Below are positions 15,219 to 28,375 of a stretch of 64,000 nt of DNA, in pieces. A model generated the notes under the pieces. It worked only from the letters and a program-made list of their open reading frames with translations, did no database searches and was not told the DNA's origin. The stretch comes from Melitaea cinxia (Eukaryota; Arthropoda; Insecta; Lepidoptera; Nymphalidae). Numbering within the stretch: the first letter of the stretch is position 1; each line of letters begins with the position of its first letter. The stretch covers positions 4,619,501 through 4,683,500 of the forward strand of contig NC_059399.1 of the NCBI RefSeq assembly GCF_905220565.1, read 5' to 3'. Both the position numbers and the translations under genes were made by a program.

Positions 15219-16509
15219 ACACGTGGTTCAATAAGTCCCGAGACTAAGTACTAAAAAAAGGTCTTTTTTATAAAATTAATTTTTATTCATCAACATAGTC
15301 TCCTCCAAGAGCGACACAGTCCCTCCAACGCTTTTCTAACTTTTCTATCCCATGTGTGTAGAACGATTTGTCTTTGGCTCCAAAATAAGCCTCCGTTGCT
15401 GCGATAACTTCACTATTTGAGTCAAATTTCTTACCCTAAAGCATTTTTTTGAGGTTTGCAAACAGCCAGTAATCGCTGGGGGCCAAGTCTGGCGAATAAG
15501 GGGGATAAGGAAGCAATTCGAAGCCTAATTCGTTAATTTTGGCCATCGTTCTCACGGACTTGTGACAAGGCGCGTTGTCCTGGTGAAACACCACTTTCTT
15601 TTTGTTCATGTGAGGCTGTTTATCCGCATTTTCGTACTTCAATCGCTCCAATAAGCACATGTAATAGTCACTATTTATATTTTGCCCCTTTTCAAGGTAG
15701 TCGATGAAAAGTATTCCATGCGCATCCCAAAATATAGACGCCATAACCTTACCAGCCGATTTCTGAGTCTTTGGACGCTTCGGGCGGCTTTCACCAGCCG
15801 CTCTCCACTCCGCTGCCTACCGATTGGATTCCGGAGTGAAATGGTATATCCAGGTTTCATCCATTGTTACATACCGACGTAAAAAATCCTTTTTATTATG
15901 ATTCATCAGCGCCAAACATCGCTCTGAATCATTGATACGTTGTTCCTTTTGATTAGTTGTAAGCAAACGCGGCACCTACTTAGAAAAAAGCTTTTTCATG
16001 GCCAAATTTTTATGTAAAATAGTGAAAACACTACCAGCTGAAATCTTCACTATCTCGGCTATCTCTCGCACTTTTACCTTCCGATTTTCCAATACGATTT
16101 TGAGGACTTGGTTAATATTTTGTTGAGTCACTGCTTCATTTGGACGACCTGAGCGTTCCCCATCATTGGTGTCCATGCGACCGCGTTTGAAGTCAGCATA
16201 CCACCGACAAATGGTTGCTTTAGAGGGAGCTGATCCTGCATAACATTTTATAAGCCATTGCTGTGCTTCAACGGTATTTTTTCCCATTAAAAAACAATGT
16301 TTTATCAACACGCGAAACTCGTTTTTTTCCATTGTATCGAAATTACAACCGTAGCGTCACTTAAATGTTTCAAAATCAATAATTTTTTTGTTCCATTTTT
16401 AAAAATTTGACACACATTCTTGTATTGATAGCCAGTACTTTTTAAAAATCAAAAGAGTTTTTAATATATGCGCCATTTCCAGGTTAGTCTCGGGACTTAT
16501 TGAACGATC
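15219..16509 (-). mobile_element. Mariner DNA transposon, near full length
   Basis: A 22-bp inverted repeat beginning GTTCAATAAGTCCCGAGA lies at 15226-15247 and, inverted, at 16484-16505 without mismatch. Between them a transposase frame occupies the minus strand. TA dinucleotides occur near both ends (15217-15218 and 16510-16511), as expected for mariner insertion, but the outermost bases differ, so the exact ends are uncertain by a few bases. Length is about 1.29 kb, normal for the family. The inverted repeats look usable; the transposase does not. Confidence 0.92.
15283..16332 (-). pseudogene. Mariner transposase with three in-frame stops
   Basis: The frame from the ATG at 16330-16332 to the TAA at 15283-15285 is 350 codons, the usual mariner length, with no frameshift. 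The N-terminal half holds the paired helix-turn-helix DNA-binding region (KATICRWYADFKRGR, then KVREIAEIVKISAGSVF). The catalytic DD34D set is visible: Asp in MDETWI, Asp in HQDNAPCH, Asp in APSDYWLF. Three codons are TAG: at about codon 119 (where the family has the WVPRLL motif), in the linker after the first Asp near 15818, and just after KKML at about 15433-15435. All are single-base changes of the TGG-to-TAG or CAG-to-TAG kind. It cannot make full-length transposase. Confidence 0.9.
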
Positions 16510-19500
16510 TAGTATTCATATGAAGCTCACTTTACTTTTTTACTTACTTGAGTTATACTAAAGCAATAATTAACTCTTTTCCAAGACTGCAAAATCGAGT
16601 GAAATGTTTTGTATCAAGACAGAAAAACTAATTATATCACCTAGAATAGTCGATCGACACGTTTAAAACTTTCTTGGCCTCAACCTTAAATGTTTTAATA
16701 AGTAATAGTGGCACTAATAATAACTTCATTATATACGCAAATAGTAAACGCAGTTCATCCACAGATCTGGTTAAGAGCGAACTGGTTTCCAGTAACCGTA
16801 TCCTAGGCACAAGGTGTTAGATCGCTCGAATGCACTGTAATACGATCAGAACTTACTCAATAATACTCTTAATGTTATGCGTAAGGCAAGACCCTTGCGA
16901 AAGTTGTGAAGATACAGTTAATTTTAAATGTTAATTTAATTGGAATATTTCTTTATCTAGGAATTAAGTAGGTATATATTTTAAGACTTTATTCAAGTAA
17001 TGTATATATTAATCTTATTAATATACTTACGATTTTATTGCGTTGTATTTTAAGATAACCGACTTTTTTTTCCTTATTTTATTACATGTTATTACACATT
17101 TCAATGGTTTATTGTTATGTACTCGTGTATACTCTTAGATGATATGTATACCTACTACAATTATACAGACAGAAATCTTCTAAGCATTTCAAATATTTTT
17201 GACTAGATCTGCTATACTCTGATTATTCCGACAGACAAAGGCTAGGTGAACTTTAGGCAGTCTCGGTATTCTTTAAAATTTAAATATTATCTTATTATTC
17301 TTTTGATTAAATTTTAATATGACAAAGGGGAGTAGTTAGTTCACATCGGAACGCATACTGCGGTAAGCCGGCCACTACGGGAAAATTTAAAAGGATGATT
17401 GATTAATTTTTACTAATTAAGCAAAGTTCATAAAAACGTACATAGTAGTACAAACAAACATAAGTAATAGTACATAGTAGTACAACAAAAGTAGTCCAGA
17501 GACAATAAGTATAATTTTGGTATATACGAGTATATATATTTACATTATTGCACATATTGTGCATTTTTTCTATTTTAAAATACTATTTATTATTATATAC
17601 ATTATAATCGAATTTGTTATAAATTTACAATGTCAGCTACTATAAAGCCATTAAATTTATGATACAAGTTTAGACGTCGAAATCCAATATATTTACGATT
17701 ACTATAACAAAGATACCGCAAATGTTGCAAACGATAACCGGTTCGAAAATCCTAAAATATATATCTTGAAAGGTTTTACACCCGTAATGCAAAGTCATAA
17801 GGGTTATAATAAAATATTCATTGTTCTTTTATTCCCATAAAAGTGTTAAGTGTTATTTAATTAAAAGAAGCCCTTGATGAAGCCCTTAATATGGGCCGCA
17901 ATTGACTTAATTTGATAGCATGTGTCCTGAATTTTTTTATATTTTATACGCTGTAATGTGAAGGATAATGACGATGAGTATGAAAAGCTTGTAAAATTTT
18001 ACATTGCGCTTTTTTATATATATATATATTTTATTGAGTTGAAGAATTCGTCGAAAAATAATTTTGAACCATTTTAACACGGAATAAATTAATTTTCCAT
18101 GGAGTTGTACTTTTTTATTTATTCCATTAATGTTGTAAAATTTTGACTTAAGCATTAAAAAATCTAATAAATATGTACCTTGTTACGGTTATTAGAGGCA
18201 AAAACTTAATTATATAACAAAAATAATTTACAATAATAAAGACATTTAGTAATTACTACATACAATTAGGTACATCTCTATTGTATTTTTACGCTATTCA
18301 CATTATTATAAATTATGTTTTATAACTAGTTTCGTAATACAATGACCTGATCATATCAGGAGTTGGTCGGCTTAGAATATGAGAACTAGTTTTTTTAATA
18401 TACAAAGCTAAAAAAGAAATAACATAGCAAAATTGTCGAAATAAAAATATATTAAAAGAAGATTTTTGAATTCTTATTTTGTAAAATCTTATCCCAATGA
18501 GAAGCTGCGAGTACTCGTAAGTTTAGAGTAATTGTGATGAGATGATAAGAAACTTAGGAGTGAATTTTTTCAAATAAATGTTTTATAAGTATACAAATTT
18601 ATACATTACGAACTAGAACTGTGTAAATTGACGATAGTAAACAAACGGATCTTTACCATCTAAATGATTATTTACAGAATATTATGATCAAACCTAACGT
18701 AATAAGACATAATTATAACTATACAATTGCGATTTTTTTTTACATAGGCAAGCAGATACTTTTACTGATATATAACATTGACTTTCTGAATATAAAAACA
18801 AATCCCTATAGACTTTAAGTAAAGTTTCAAATTTAGAAATGAAGTATCGTCAGTAAAGATTATAATGTTAATAATATTTCAATATTATTCAAGGGTCATT
18901 AATAAAAACTAAAAAAAGAAAAATACCTAAGATAGATCTCAGTAGAACGCTTGTAATTTTTTGTCTTTTAATAATAATTTTTAGTCTGATTCTTTGATCT
19001 ACAGTTTCCTATAAATGTCAATGCGAAAAAATATATATAATATACATATATAGAAAACATAGCGAACCGGTCACATACCTAGAAACTGGTGTAGTAAGTT
19101 ACTTTATCACGTTCCCAAAATTCATGTAATTAAATTATTTATTAGCTTAGTACTTAATAATTTGTAATACATATACCAACATTACATTCTCTGAATACTA
19201 TTAATTGTTCAACCGCGTGTAGGAGTTTACATACATATTGTAATTATAACTTAAAACCATCCGCGGTAAATCCGTGTCAAACTTAAAGTTTGTGACTATT
19301 TGAGAAATTAAATAATATAACTGCCGTTATTTTATTTATTTTAAAGAAACTAGCTTCAAACCGGCATGACAATTGCATAGTTAAAAGCGTGAAATGGTTA
19401 ATTGTTAGTCTTTTGTGTAGGCGAAGTTCCAAATTAACTCATCTTTTCTATGAATGCATGGGAACTAAAATGGTGCTTCACGTCTTATGGCTAATTGTGT

Positions 19501-19632
19501 CTTCAGAGACATATGTTAAGAAAAATATTTTCTCATTTTTTTATATATTTAGGAAGTAATGAAATCAATATTTAGAAGTAGAGAGAATAATTTCGACGTG
19601 TTACGATCTATTTAAATGAATATAAAAAAAAG
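16510..19632. other. AT-rich intergenic DNA
   Basis: About 3 kb with no gene or recognisable repeat. A short direct repeat of ACATAGTAGTACAA occurs near 17440-17485. Confidence 0.45.
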
Positions 19633-19970
19633 TGTGCTGTGTGGCTACGGCACTAAAGAATTTAGCCACCCCCACTCTTCCCGTGGGTGTCGTAAGAGGC
19701 GACTAAGGGATAACAAGGTTCCACAACCACCTTGGAACTTAAGAAGCCGACCAATGGCGGGATAACCATCCAACTGCTGGCTTTGAAATACACAGGCCGA
19801 AGACGGGCAGCAGCGTCTTCGGTGCGACAAAGCCAGCCCTGCGGTCACCAACCCGCCTGCCCAGTGTGGTGACTATGGGCAAAACACATGAGTTCACGTT
19901 ATTTTTGGCGTAAACTTGTGGAGGCCTATGTCCAGCAGTGGACTGTATAGGCTGGAATGATGAAAAAAAA
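19633..19970 (+). repeat. SINE-like repeat with RTE-type tail, copy 1
   Basis: This ~338-bp block has a partner in the opposite orientation at 46489-46822. Shared landmarks are GTGGGTGTCGTAAGAGGCGA, CAGGCCGAAGACGGGCAGCA, GGGCAAAACACATGAGTTCA and an end reading GTCCAGCAGTGGACTGTATA before GGCTGGAATGATGA. The 3' end matches RTE LINE tails, so it was probably mobilised by RTE machinery. Open frames inside it are repeat-derived, not genes. Confidence 0.8.
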
Positions 19971-22900
19971 AGTTGGAACAACTGGCTTGTCTTCAAAACC
20001 TATCATAGTAGACCAATAAATTTTTTTGATAAATTATTCTGTATAATTATTTATTAATGACACGAATTAACTACCCACCGAATAAAATGAGCTAAAAGAA
20101 AGACCCGTATTTGTATAATTTATATGAATACTAAAGTTTTATTTCAAAATATACAAATTTAAATATAAACGCGACGGGTTCGCTTAAATATATTAATCAA
20201 AACTGAAAATAATAATAAATGTCTGCGCATAGTGACTACAGTTAATAATCAAAAATTCCAGGCAAAAATCCGTTAAATAAAAAAAATCGTAAAGCTTTGT
20301 CTTATTGGCGCGGATTTTACTGAGAGTAACCTTGGCATCGACCGCCGGCTTGTCCTTGAACCAGCGAACAAAGAACAATACGATGTGGATCTGTGGTAAT
20401 AGTGCCTGGTTTTAACGTTTCTACGAACTGTTTGTGTTATTTTTAGTACATGACCATGCATATATTATATAAAAAATAAAACTATTCGGGACTTGCAAGT
20501 ATACTAAGTCTGATTAAGTAAGTTCTGGGATAGGCTTAAGCATTTAAAATGTCACAGGGATCTTAGCCTAGACTGGAATCTTGCCACAATAGGGCATTAA
20601 TTCACGTGTTTTATGTACTAGGCCAGCTTCGCTCATGTCTTGCAGTCGGCGTTGAAGAAAAACATAGTGAAGAAGTTGCATGTTTCTAAAAAGTTCTAAT
20701 ACATATTTATCTACATAATTGCAGTGAGGCAATAATGGATTTTTACGGGATATTGCAATACCATAAAGAAAAATCGTGTTCTGTTTTTAATGAATGTCTA
20801 GTCAGAGTACCTACCTTCGTAATAAAAACAAATTAATTGATGTTTTCATTATATTTATCGGTCTATGAAAAAAAAATACATTATTATATGCTAACTAAAC
20901 TTTAAAAACTTTTTCAAATTAATATTCGATACAATCTAATTTAATTTGGCAAATCTAAGCTTTAACATCAATATCTTCCCACCTCTCAACAATCTCATTA
21001 ATAATTGAATGTAAATAATCACGAATTACCTGTCACGGAGAGGTTTAACACATCAGATACTGAATACCAGTGCACTCATTACCATACAAACACATCGGGT
21101 TATCGTTGATTGTGCGTTAATTAACCAGTAACACTCAACTCTACGTGTGCGTATTACCGACTAACGAGCGTGGACGCGCAAAATCTACTAATGTCATAGT
21201 CTCGTGTGCTTGATGTTTTGTTAAATTACAGGAATATATACGGTATGTGCATTAGAGTATTGGAGTTAATTCTGATTAAGTACTTTTATACTCAACTTAT
21301 AATCCTAGTAAGAATGGTAAACTTAATATTTAACAATGATTTTTGGAATTAGATATTTCCTTCTAAATTATTGTAAAGATTGACATAAGAGAACGTGAAA
21401 CTTTTGAACTGAAGTTTTTTGCACCTTTGAATGGAAATAGTACTTATTATTCAATTAATTTGGTCTTTAAATTTTATTGTGTAATTATAAGATATTGTAA
21501 AAAAATTAAGGTGTACCTTAGATATTTTGTTAATTTATAGATACTAAAGATGAACGCCTTTAGGTCTAGACATGCTGTTCTCCTTAAACAAAATTACTTA
21601 TAACAAGAATCGCATACAACAACACTTGAACTTAAAAAGTTTGTTTTATTATTATTTCTTAAGTTGTATATCGATTTCGTAAATGTAATTTTAATCTACT
21701 ATATTATGATTATGCAAAAAAGTGCAATTTGTTTCGACAAAATTTATCTTTGCAATTGCGTTAACGATGCTTTCATACCTCATAATTTACATACTGGATG
21801 ACTCTCAACATTGAGCGTACTGAACGACCGTTCTTATGTAATACCGATGAAATACAGGAAAACTGACTTTATAAACGATTAATAAAAATAAAAAATAAAA
21901 AAACAATTTTTATAGATTACTAGTTGACACTTTATAAACAACCTTGTTCTGATGACAACTAATAAAAAAAGGAATTATCCGATTTAGTGATGGTAGATGA
22001 CTTTTCATAAATAAAATCTCAATAAAATTTAATTAATACATTATAATCAATAAAGTTATTCTTGGTATTCTGTAATTCGTTTATACTAGTTCGTTTAGTT
22101 TTACATGCAAGCCTGCGTGACCGCAGTAAGCTAATACAGGGTTTATTACTCACTCCATTATGTTTCAGCACGATAATATAATGTAGAGTTTTGGCGTGTC
22201 TAAACAAACTGGTCCGGCTTAGCGGCTCGGTAAACAGATTAAAAGTTTAACCCTTTTTAGTAAAATTGTAGAATATATAGACATAGCTCCATATTACATA
22301 ATTGATGATAGAAACGTTGCCTATTTTATAAAGCAATGGATTACATATTAATTTGTACACTTTTGATTCCACTGGACTTACCGCGATTGAAATTGATACT
22401 CAGGATATTTTGGCGAAGTTGCATGCGTAATGGTTTCGGATGCCGCCTTTATTGTAGAAGCAAAACTGTTTATTGAGACCGAGAAAGTTTCTAAATTTAT
22501 TATTTTGTTATGAATTGTTTTATGATATTCCTACTACTATTAACCATTTACTATTAAAGATGTCACAAAAAATCGATTGGTAAAAATAATTTTAGAACTG
22601 AATGAAATTGCATCCGTGCGGGAAAAGGTTCTTACTGCGTGTTTTGCATAAAATGAGAGCTGTAGCGCCATAAAATTTTGAATTTATACTTCTTTTGGCG
22701 CGTTAGGGAAAAATAATGAGAGTAATTTTATACGATGCGCGCGCACACCGCACAAAAAACTGACACCCTGAAGTTAGCTAGTCAACGAAGGATAAGTTAG
22801 CAACGTGAAGTTAGCTAGCCAATGAAGTATAACTTCTTACGTGCGTACATAACTACACACACTGTTATTTCTATACATCCAATAAAATTGCAACCAACTG

Positions 22901-23832
22901 GTGTGTATACGTAACAGATATCTAAGAAAGAAAAATTATACGGAGTAACAAAAACCAAAATAGAATTTTTAAAAAATTTATATCTCTGTCTGTTTCTATC
23001 ATTCGGTTGTATCATTCTTTCGGTATAAAGCAAAATCTGTTGGACGAATCAGTAAATTTAAAAAATTGATGAAGGTTTCATCTTGATACACCTTCTAGAA
23101 ATGAAGTTATTATCTACTCTATAAATAACAGTAATGAAAATATAGCAAAGTTCTTCTGTACTCACATACAAAAGTAAAAGTTGTGAATACTAAAGTTACT
23201 ACGAGTATACGAATAAATATTCAACGAGATACGATGAAATTATGATGACGAATCAAAAATAAAACTTTTTTATATTTTTAATTGCACAACAATCTTCTTC
23301 ATCTAAGCGAATTTTCTTTAATTATTATTTACAACGACTATTACGCAAATGACCATTCAGGATACACTCCACTCCAGGATACAGGACCACTCGAAACTAC
23401 GGAACAGTAGAAACAGCGAAGTACATGAAAATACATAAAAAGTTAAATGAGAAAAAGTAATTTCGCGAGATAGAATATTCGGTTTGTTCATTAAATTTTC
23501 AAGTTAGTGCAAATTTCGGGGCGGAACATAAGCGGCTTGCCAAGAAGCGTTGAGTTTCAACCGCCCCGGAATGACGGCTTAAGTCTTATGAACGATGCAG
23601 ACGCGCCAGTTCACTAAAGCGAATAATGGGTTGTTAGTTTCTGCCTAATTGTAGTTTTACTTGAATTCGAGACTTTGTTAATAGTTTTACGTATGTACAT
23701 GTCGACACTTGCGCTGTCGTACGCATTTAGCAAGGAATTTATAAACAACAGTTGCACCAATCACGCCACCTAGCACATCGTTCGATAGTCACCTACCCTC
23801 ACTTATTATAACACTCGAGTTATTCTGACGTG
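19971..23832. other. AT-rich intergenic DNA with a tandem duplication
   Basis: About 3.9 kb without a recognisable gene. A 37-bp tandem duplication lies at 22769-22842. A patch at 20315-20390 and another at 23500-23620 are richer in GC but show no readable protein motif. Confidence 0.4.
22769..22842. repeat. 37-bp imperfect tandem duplication
   Basis: TGAAGTTAGCTAGTCAACGA and TGAAGTTAGCTAGCCAATGA start 37 bp apart and the remainder of each unit is similar. Two copies only. Confidence 0.7.
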
Positions 23833-24009
23833 TATAAACCGATCTGTGCAACCGCGGTTAAGGCTTGGCTCTGGCTTCTCACTTGGCACGGTGAACTTGT
23901 TGTATCCTGCTAGTAGCTTAACCTAGACTCTTTTAATAATTAATTTGTGCAAACGAATTTATTGTGACAATTCGAGCAGTGAAGATGAGCGTAGATGTAC
24001 ATCTCAAAG
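23833..24009 (+). promoter_or_regulatory. Tentative promoter, leader and first coding exon
   Basis: TATAAA lies at 23833-23838 in a locally GC-richer segment. An ATG in a good context (GAAGATGA) lies at 23985-23987. Eight codons and one base later, at 24010, comes a splice-donor-like AAAG|GTAAAT. Reading on without splicing reaches TAA within five codons. No second exon could be joined and the nine-residue start (MSVDVHLKG) is too short to identify. The TATA box and ATG could be chance. I include it as a weak candidate host exon. Confidence 0.22.
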
Positions 24010-24037
24010 GTAAATCTCCTTAAAGGTAAATCTCCTT
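24006..24037 (+). repeat. Perfect 16-bp tandem duplication
   Basis: AAAGGTAAATCTCCTT occurs twice in a row. The unit contains a splice-donor-like AGGTAAAT, so the possible donor of the tentative exon upstream is duplicated. Confidence 0.9.
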
Positions 24038-24574
24038 AAACCTACACCTGGGTCGCAAATCCTATGAACTGCTCTGAGTTTCTCCCTCTGCCATACGATG
24101 GACCCGGCACCCGCACGGTGAATCCATCGAATGCTAAGAAGTTAGTCTCTGCCCCATTAGCTAATAACTATCCCTCGTTCCGTGTTGCGTATCTTTCTAC
24201 TAAAATAACTACCTTTCTGCTAAGTGATTCCTGTATTATAAGAAATTGGTGATATCATAAATTGTGTTTACTTGTGCCAACATTGACCATGAAGACCACA
24301 GAAGACCGAATACTCAGAGACGATGAGCGAGAGAGATCTGCCTCATCGGACATACATATAATGTGTTATTATTTTGCTAGTTTAAAACTTTTATAACAAA
24401 TATAATGTCATTTATTAATTCCGAATCAAAGAATATAGGTTTTAGAATGGGTATAGGTTTATTAAATGGACATGATTTGAAAATAACAAAATATGACTTT
24501 AAAAAAATACTACTAATTTAGTTTAAATTACATTTCTACGAAATTATATTAGGAAATTAGAAATAGTGTCTATT
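24038..24574. other. Intergenic DNA, partly GC-balanced
   Basis: 24045-24350 is less AT-rich than its surroundings and has a 62-codon open frame, but no motif was recognised. It could be an eroded repeat or part of a host transcript. Confidence 0.35.
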
Positions 24575-24895
24575 CTAGTGGTGCGCCTGCTGTGTCTTGG
24601 AACCTACACGCCGGCGGTCGCGGATTTTAATCCCGCTTAGTGAATATTTGTATTTGTACAAATATTTATTTCCGCTCTGGATGTGAGTTCTTATGGGTCT
24701 CTCCGCCGTGCCTCGAAGCGCATGTTAAGCTGTCGGACCCGGTTGTTATCATAGACACCTGATAGCGATCGTTACTTATAGTGTAGAATAAGTATATTCG
24801 CCAACCCGCAGTAAAGCAGCGTGGTAGATTGAGTTCCGGTCCTTCTCCTACATCGAGAAAGACGCTTTTTGGCCAGGAGTGGGATGAGTGAATGA
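24575..24895 (+). mobile_element. tRNA-headed SINE, nearly full length
   Basis: The head reads TAGTGGTGCGCCTGCTGTGT and is followed at 24616-24633 by GGTCGCGGATTTTAATCC, which matches a degenerate RNA polymerase III B box. The body then runs through ATATTTGTATTTGTACAAAT, CGGACCCGGTTGTTATCATA, CACCTGATAGCGATCGTTAC and GCAGCGTGGTAGATTGAG to a decayed tail (GGCCAGGAGTGGGAT). Body and tail match the fragments at 25872-26008, 36951-37048 and 58431-58522. I recognise it as a widespread moth/butterfly SINE type with an RTE-like 3' end. Promoter decay makes transcription unlikely. Confidence 0.8.
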
Positions 24896-25871
24896 TAAAT
24901 GACAATAGATTTGAAATAAAAATAAGTCTTGAAAATTGATGTGTAGGCATTAATATGTTAACTCAAAAAATTATTCTATGACAATTTCATCAGAGTTTTA
25001 GAAGCTTTGAAACGGCTGTTGAATTCGTTTGGGTAAATACGTTGAAGTAAGAGATATATTTACTGATACAGTATAATTAGATGAGAGCCCGCCCCAAATG
25101 TTTTCTTCATAAATATTAATGCTCTTCTACACGAGTGGGACAAATTTAAATATTGACTTTAACGATCTACTGTTACTTTTGTTTTTTAATTTTTAACTTC
25201 ACAGATACAAAAAAAAGATATCATCAGGTTTCGACGTCTTCAAAGGAGAATATAATTTAGGTTTTTCTTTTATTTGGCTTTAGTGTTATATTGATATATT
25301 GGCTTGAAAAATATATTTTGGTGCTTATTAACATACTTTTTTAAAATGTTGATTGTGTAAAAAAGTTAATATACACACACACACACATATATATGTTTTA
25401 ATTTAACTCAGTAACTATTAAATAAATTATCGACGGATCGAAGGCAGGTGTGACAAGGGTAGGGTTTAGAGAGCATTGAGCCGTAACTTGCCTGATAGAT
25501 TTATTGGTATCTGCCTACGGAATAATAAATCTTACAATTTCTAGAAAAATGTCTAAAAAATGTTTTAATGTGTTACGAAATTATTGAATTAAAGATATTT
25601 TAGAACATTTTGTTTTGTAATTCATTTATTTTTCGGCTTTTAATTTTAAATCGTATTCCTAATAATATATACAAGTTTTACATTCTAATTCCGGAATTAC
25701 TCAGCGACATTGTATTCGGTGGTACAACCATACCTACCGAATATTACCGATATAGCGGATGTTTTAAAATGGCCATCGCGGCAAATCCCGTATTATTGAA
25801 AGTGTTAATGGGATTTAATCTATAAAATGGCAATTTTAAAGGGCTTGAATCAATTGTAATAAAAGCCTATA
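24896..25871. other. AT-rich intergenic DNA
   Basis: No recognisable gene. A short CA/TA microsatellite lies near 25371-25394. Confidence 0.45.
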
Positions 25872-26008
25872 CGTGATAGCGATCGTTACTCATAGTAGGG
25901 AATATATCCGTTAACCCGTAGTAGAGCAGCGTGGTGGATTAAGCTCTAATCCTTCTTGTACACGGAGAAAGAAGTCTATACCCAGCAGTGGGATTTACAG
26001 GCTGAATA
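25872..26008 (+). mobile_element. SINE 3' fragment
   Basis: From GTGATAGCGATCGTTACTCA through GCAGCGTGGTGGATTAAGCT to CCCAGCAGTGGGATTTACAG, this is the 3' half of the SINE family seen at 24575-24895. The tRNA-like head is missing. Confidence 0.8.
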
Positions 26009-28375
26009 CATACATGCATGCAATAAAAGCTTACATTGATGACACGCTAGGACAATGCTCTCAACTACGAGCTTATATGTTAGCAGTGGCGGGTTCTAAT
26101 CTTGTACACAACAAATCTTTTTCTAGGTGATGGGACATTTGTGTGACGTCGACAGACTTTTGTTAAGGTCTGATTGTTTGTAATTGTATTGTATGTACAA
26201 TCAAACACACACACCCCCACTCGGAACTCGGGGGCGTTAATTGTAAAGCAATTATTTATGTTTATTCTATATTCGTTTTATTATTTTTATTGTTATTTAT
26301 TTATTTTTATATTTGTTTTCAATTTAACAGTTTAAAATGATTTGAAGTTGATTTTCAATGTCGAATCAAATCGAAAGTTCAATAGAGTTAATAATTTGTG
26401 GAGTTCGAACGTAGAGTAGTGACGACAGAGTATTGAGACATTCAGCTGTACCCGACAAGTTTGAGACTTAGAGAAACTATGTGATAGTTATTTAACTTTA
26501 CCGTTATCCTATTGTTTAGATAAATTTTGTCTATTTGTATCTAAAAGTTAGTCTCTTCTTTGATAAAACTTTTCTATTCTTGTTTCTTGAAATTCAATTT
26601 TAAAACAGTAAACCTACGTATAAATACCTTAGTTCTAATACTTGTGATTTATGTACGAGCTATCGAGCGATGATATGATTATATCCTCGTAATTAATGTA
26701 TTTATATGAATTAGTACATTTAAGTTTAAACGGATATTACAAATTAGACAACATTAGAAATGTAGTGCCGAATATTGTTACTTTGTCCCCATTCATAAAA
26801 TTAAAGTTTGAATGGCATTAAGTTACAAAAAAAAAATCCTAATTCAGCATCTTACCCTGTAAAACTCGTTTTTTTCTATCATTTTTTATTTCTAAACCAA
26901 GGTTTTCATGCAGTAATTCACACAATATAAAATACAAAAAGTTTTATAATGTTTTATAATCAACATTAGAAAACAGATGAAGTAAAGTAAGCATTTATAC
27001 TTATTATATTGACCTCAAAGAGGAGCAATTAAATAAGCTTGGGCGCCTCTAGAATCTTTGCATACGGTTTATATTTGATCTCAGCAAAGATGTCTGTAAG
27101 TTTCGTAAACAACTCAAGTCCCGACCCCTCTTTGGAGGAATACTCACATCCTGTTGCTGCTATATTGTGTACTGTTTCGTCCTGACAGACCTCGCAACCT
27201 CAAAGAACGCTTTTAGTTTATTTGCGACACCCATTATCGTTCTCTTCGATCTAACTCAAATATGGTTCTTAAGACTCCATATCACACTTCTTCCTCTACG
27301 CTAACTCTTTCTATGCAAAAATTTTTTAAGCTACTTCTGGTTGTGGTTTATAGTACAGGAGTCGTACTGTACTTTAAGTTCATAATTCGCACAGCCTTAC
27401 TTTGAAAGAAGACGTATAGAACTAGGCTGGCAACGCGCCTACAGCTATTCTAACATTGCAAGTACTCATTGGAGGCAGTAACCACTGAATATCAGATAGT
27501 GCTGTCTTCTCGTTTTCATAGGTTTAAAGAAATAACTACTTCACGGAATATCTTTCAAAGTGTTCAAATAGTCTGTTGTTAAAAAAAAAAGTAATAAAAT
27601 ATTCAATAATATTAAGTCGCGAGTTGTCACTAAAGTTTAAAATGAAATTTAAAGTAATACAACCAAGACGTGCATCATATGTTAAAGTTTTATTACTTCT
27701 CAAAACATTAATCTACCGCGTGCGTCTGGATGTGAAACTGTTCTAGTTCCTCGTTTGCTCATCTACTTTAAATGGCTTTGAAATGACAAAGTTCGTTTAG
27801 GTTAAATTACTCCCGCAATGATACGATGTTAACTTTTTATATACGTTTAGACTAATGATAAAAAAGGTAAGTTAAAGTTAGTACAAGATAAATAACAAGT
27901 CACTGACAAACCAATGTAGTGTAGTGGAAAGATCACTAGGATTTTAATCAAAAGATTGGGATTCTAAATAGGACTGGCTCTACGATATTTTCAAGTCCTA
28001 ACATTTTTGTTTTTATGCAAGTCAAAGAGAACGGAAATGTAATACTTTCCCTTAATACACGTGTATGTTAATCCCAAGCCGGACTCTTCATAGACCACAA
28101 ATAGTTTTAATCTTCATATCAACGATAGCTTAACCTGAATAGTAAATCAGAACATGTCTAATAGCTTTCGCGTTATACGAAATACAGACATATGAATATT
28201 CGTATGTTCAGGCGTTAAATTAAACTAATCAAAATGTATTTAATTAGTTTGGTTTGTTCTCGCTACTGGCGTTACTTGTATATTAATGGAAGAAAATATT
28301 TTATTTGGGTCCGGGTTCAGTAATAGTTTTTAATATACCTATTTTGAATTAGTTAGTAGTATTAAAACAAACAGT
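26009..28375. other. AT-rich intergenic DNA
   Basis: No gene was recognised. A decayed tRNA-like sequence lies at 27915-27972. Near 26090-26110 the text GGCGGGTTCTAATC is B-box-like and may head another worn SINE ending near 26235. Confidence 0.4.
27915..27972 (+). repeat. Decayed tRNA-like SINE head
   Basis: TAGTGTAGTGG resembles a polymerase III A box, and GGGATTCTAAATAGG about 40 bp later resembles a worn B box. Stems are not intact, so this is not called a tRNA gene. It may be the head of an old SINE. Confidence 0.35.

Noticed and set aside
27915..27972. tRNA gene
   Set aside because: A and B box-like words are present but the stems do not pair; a decayed SINE head fits better.
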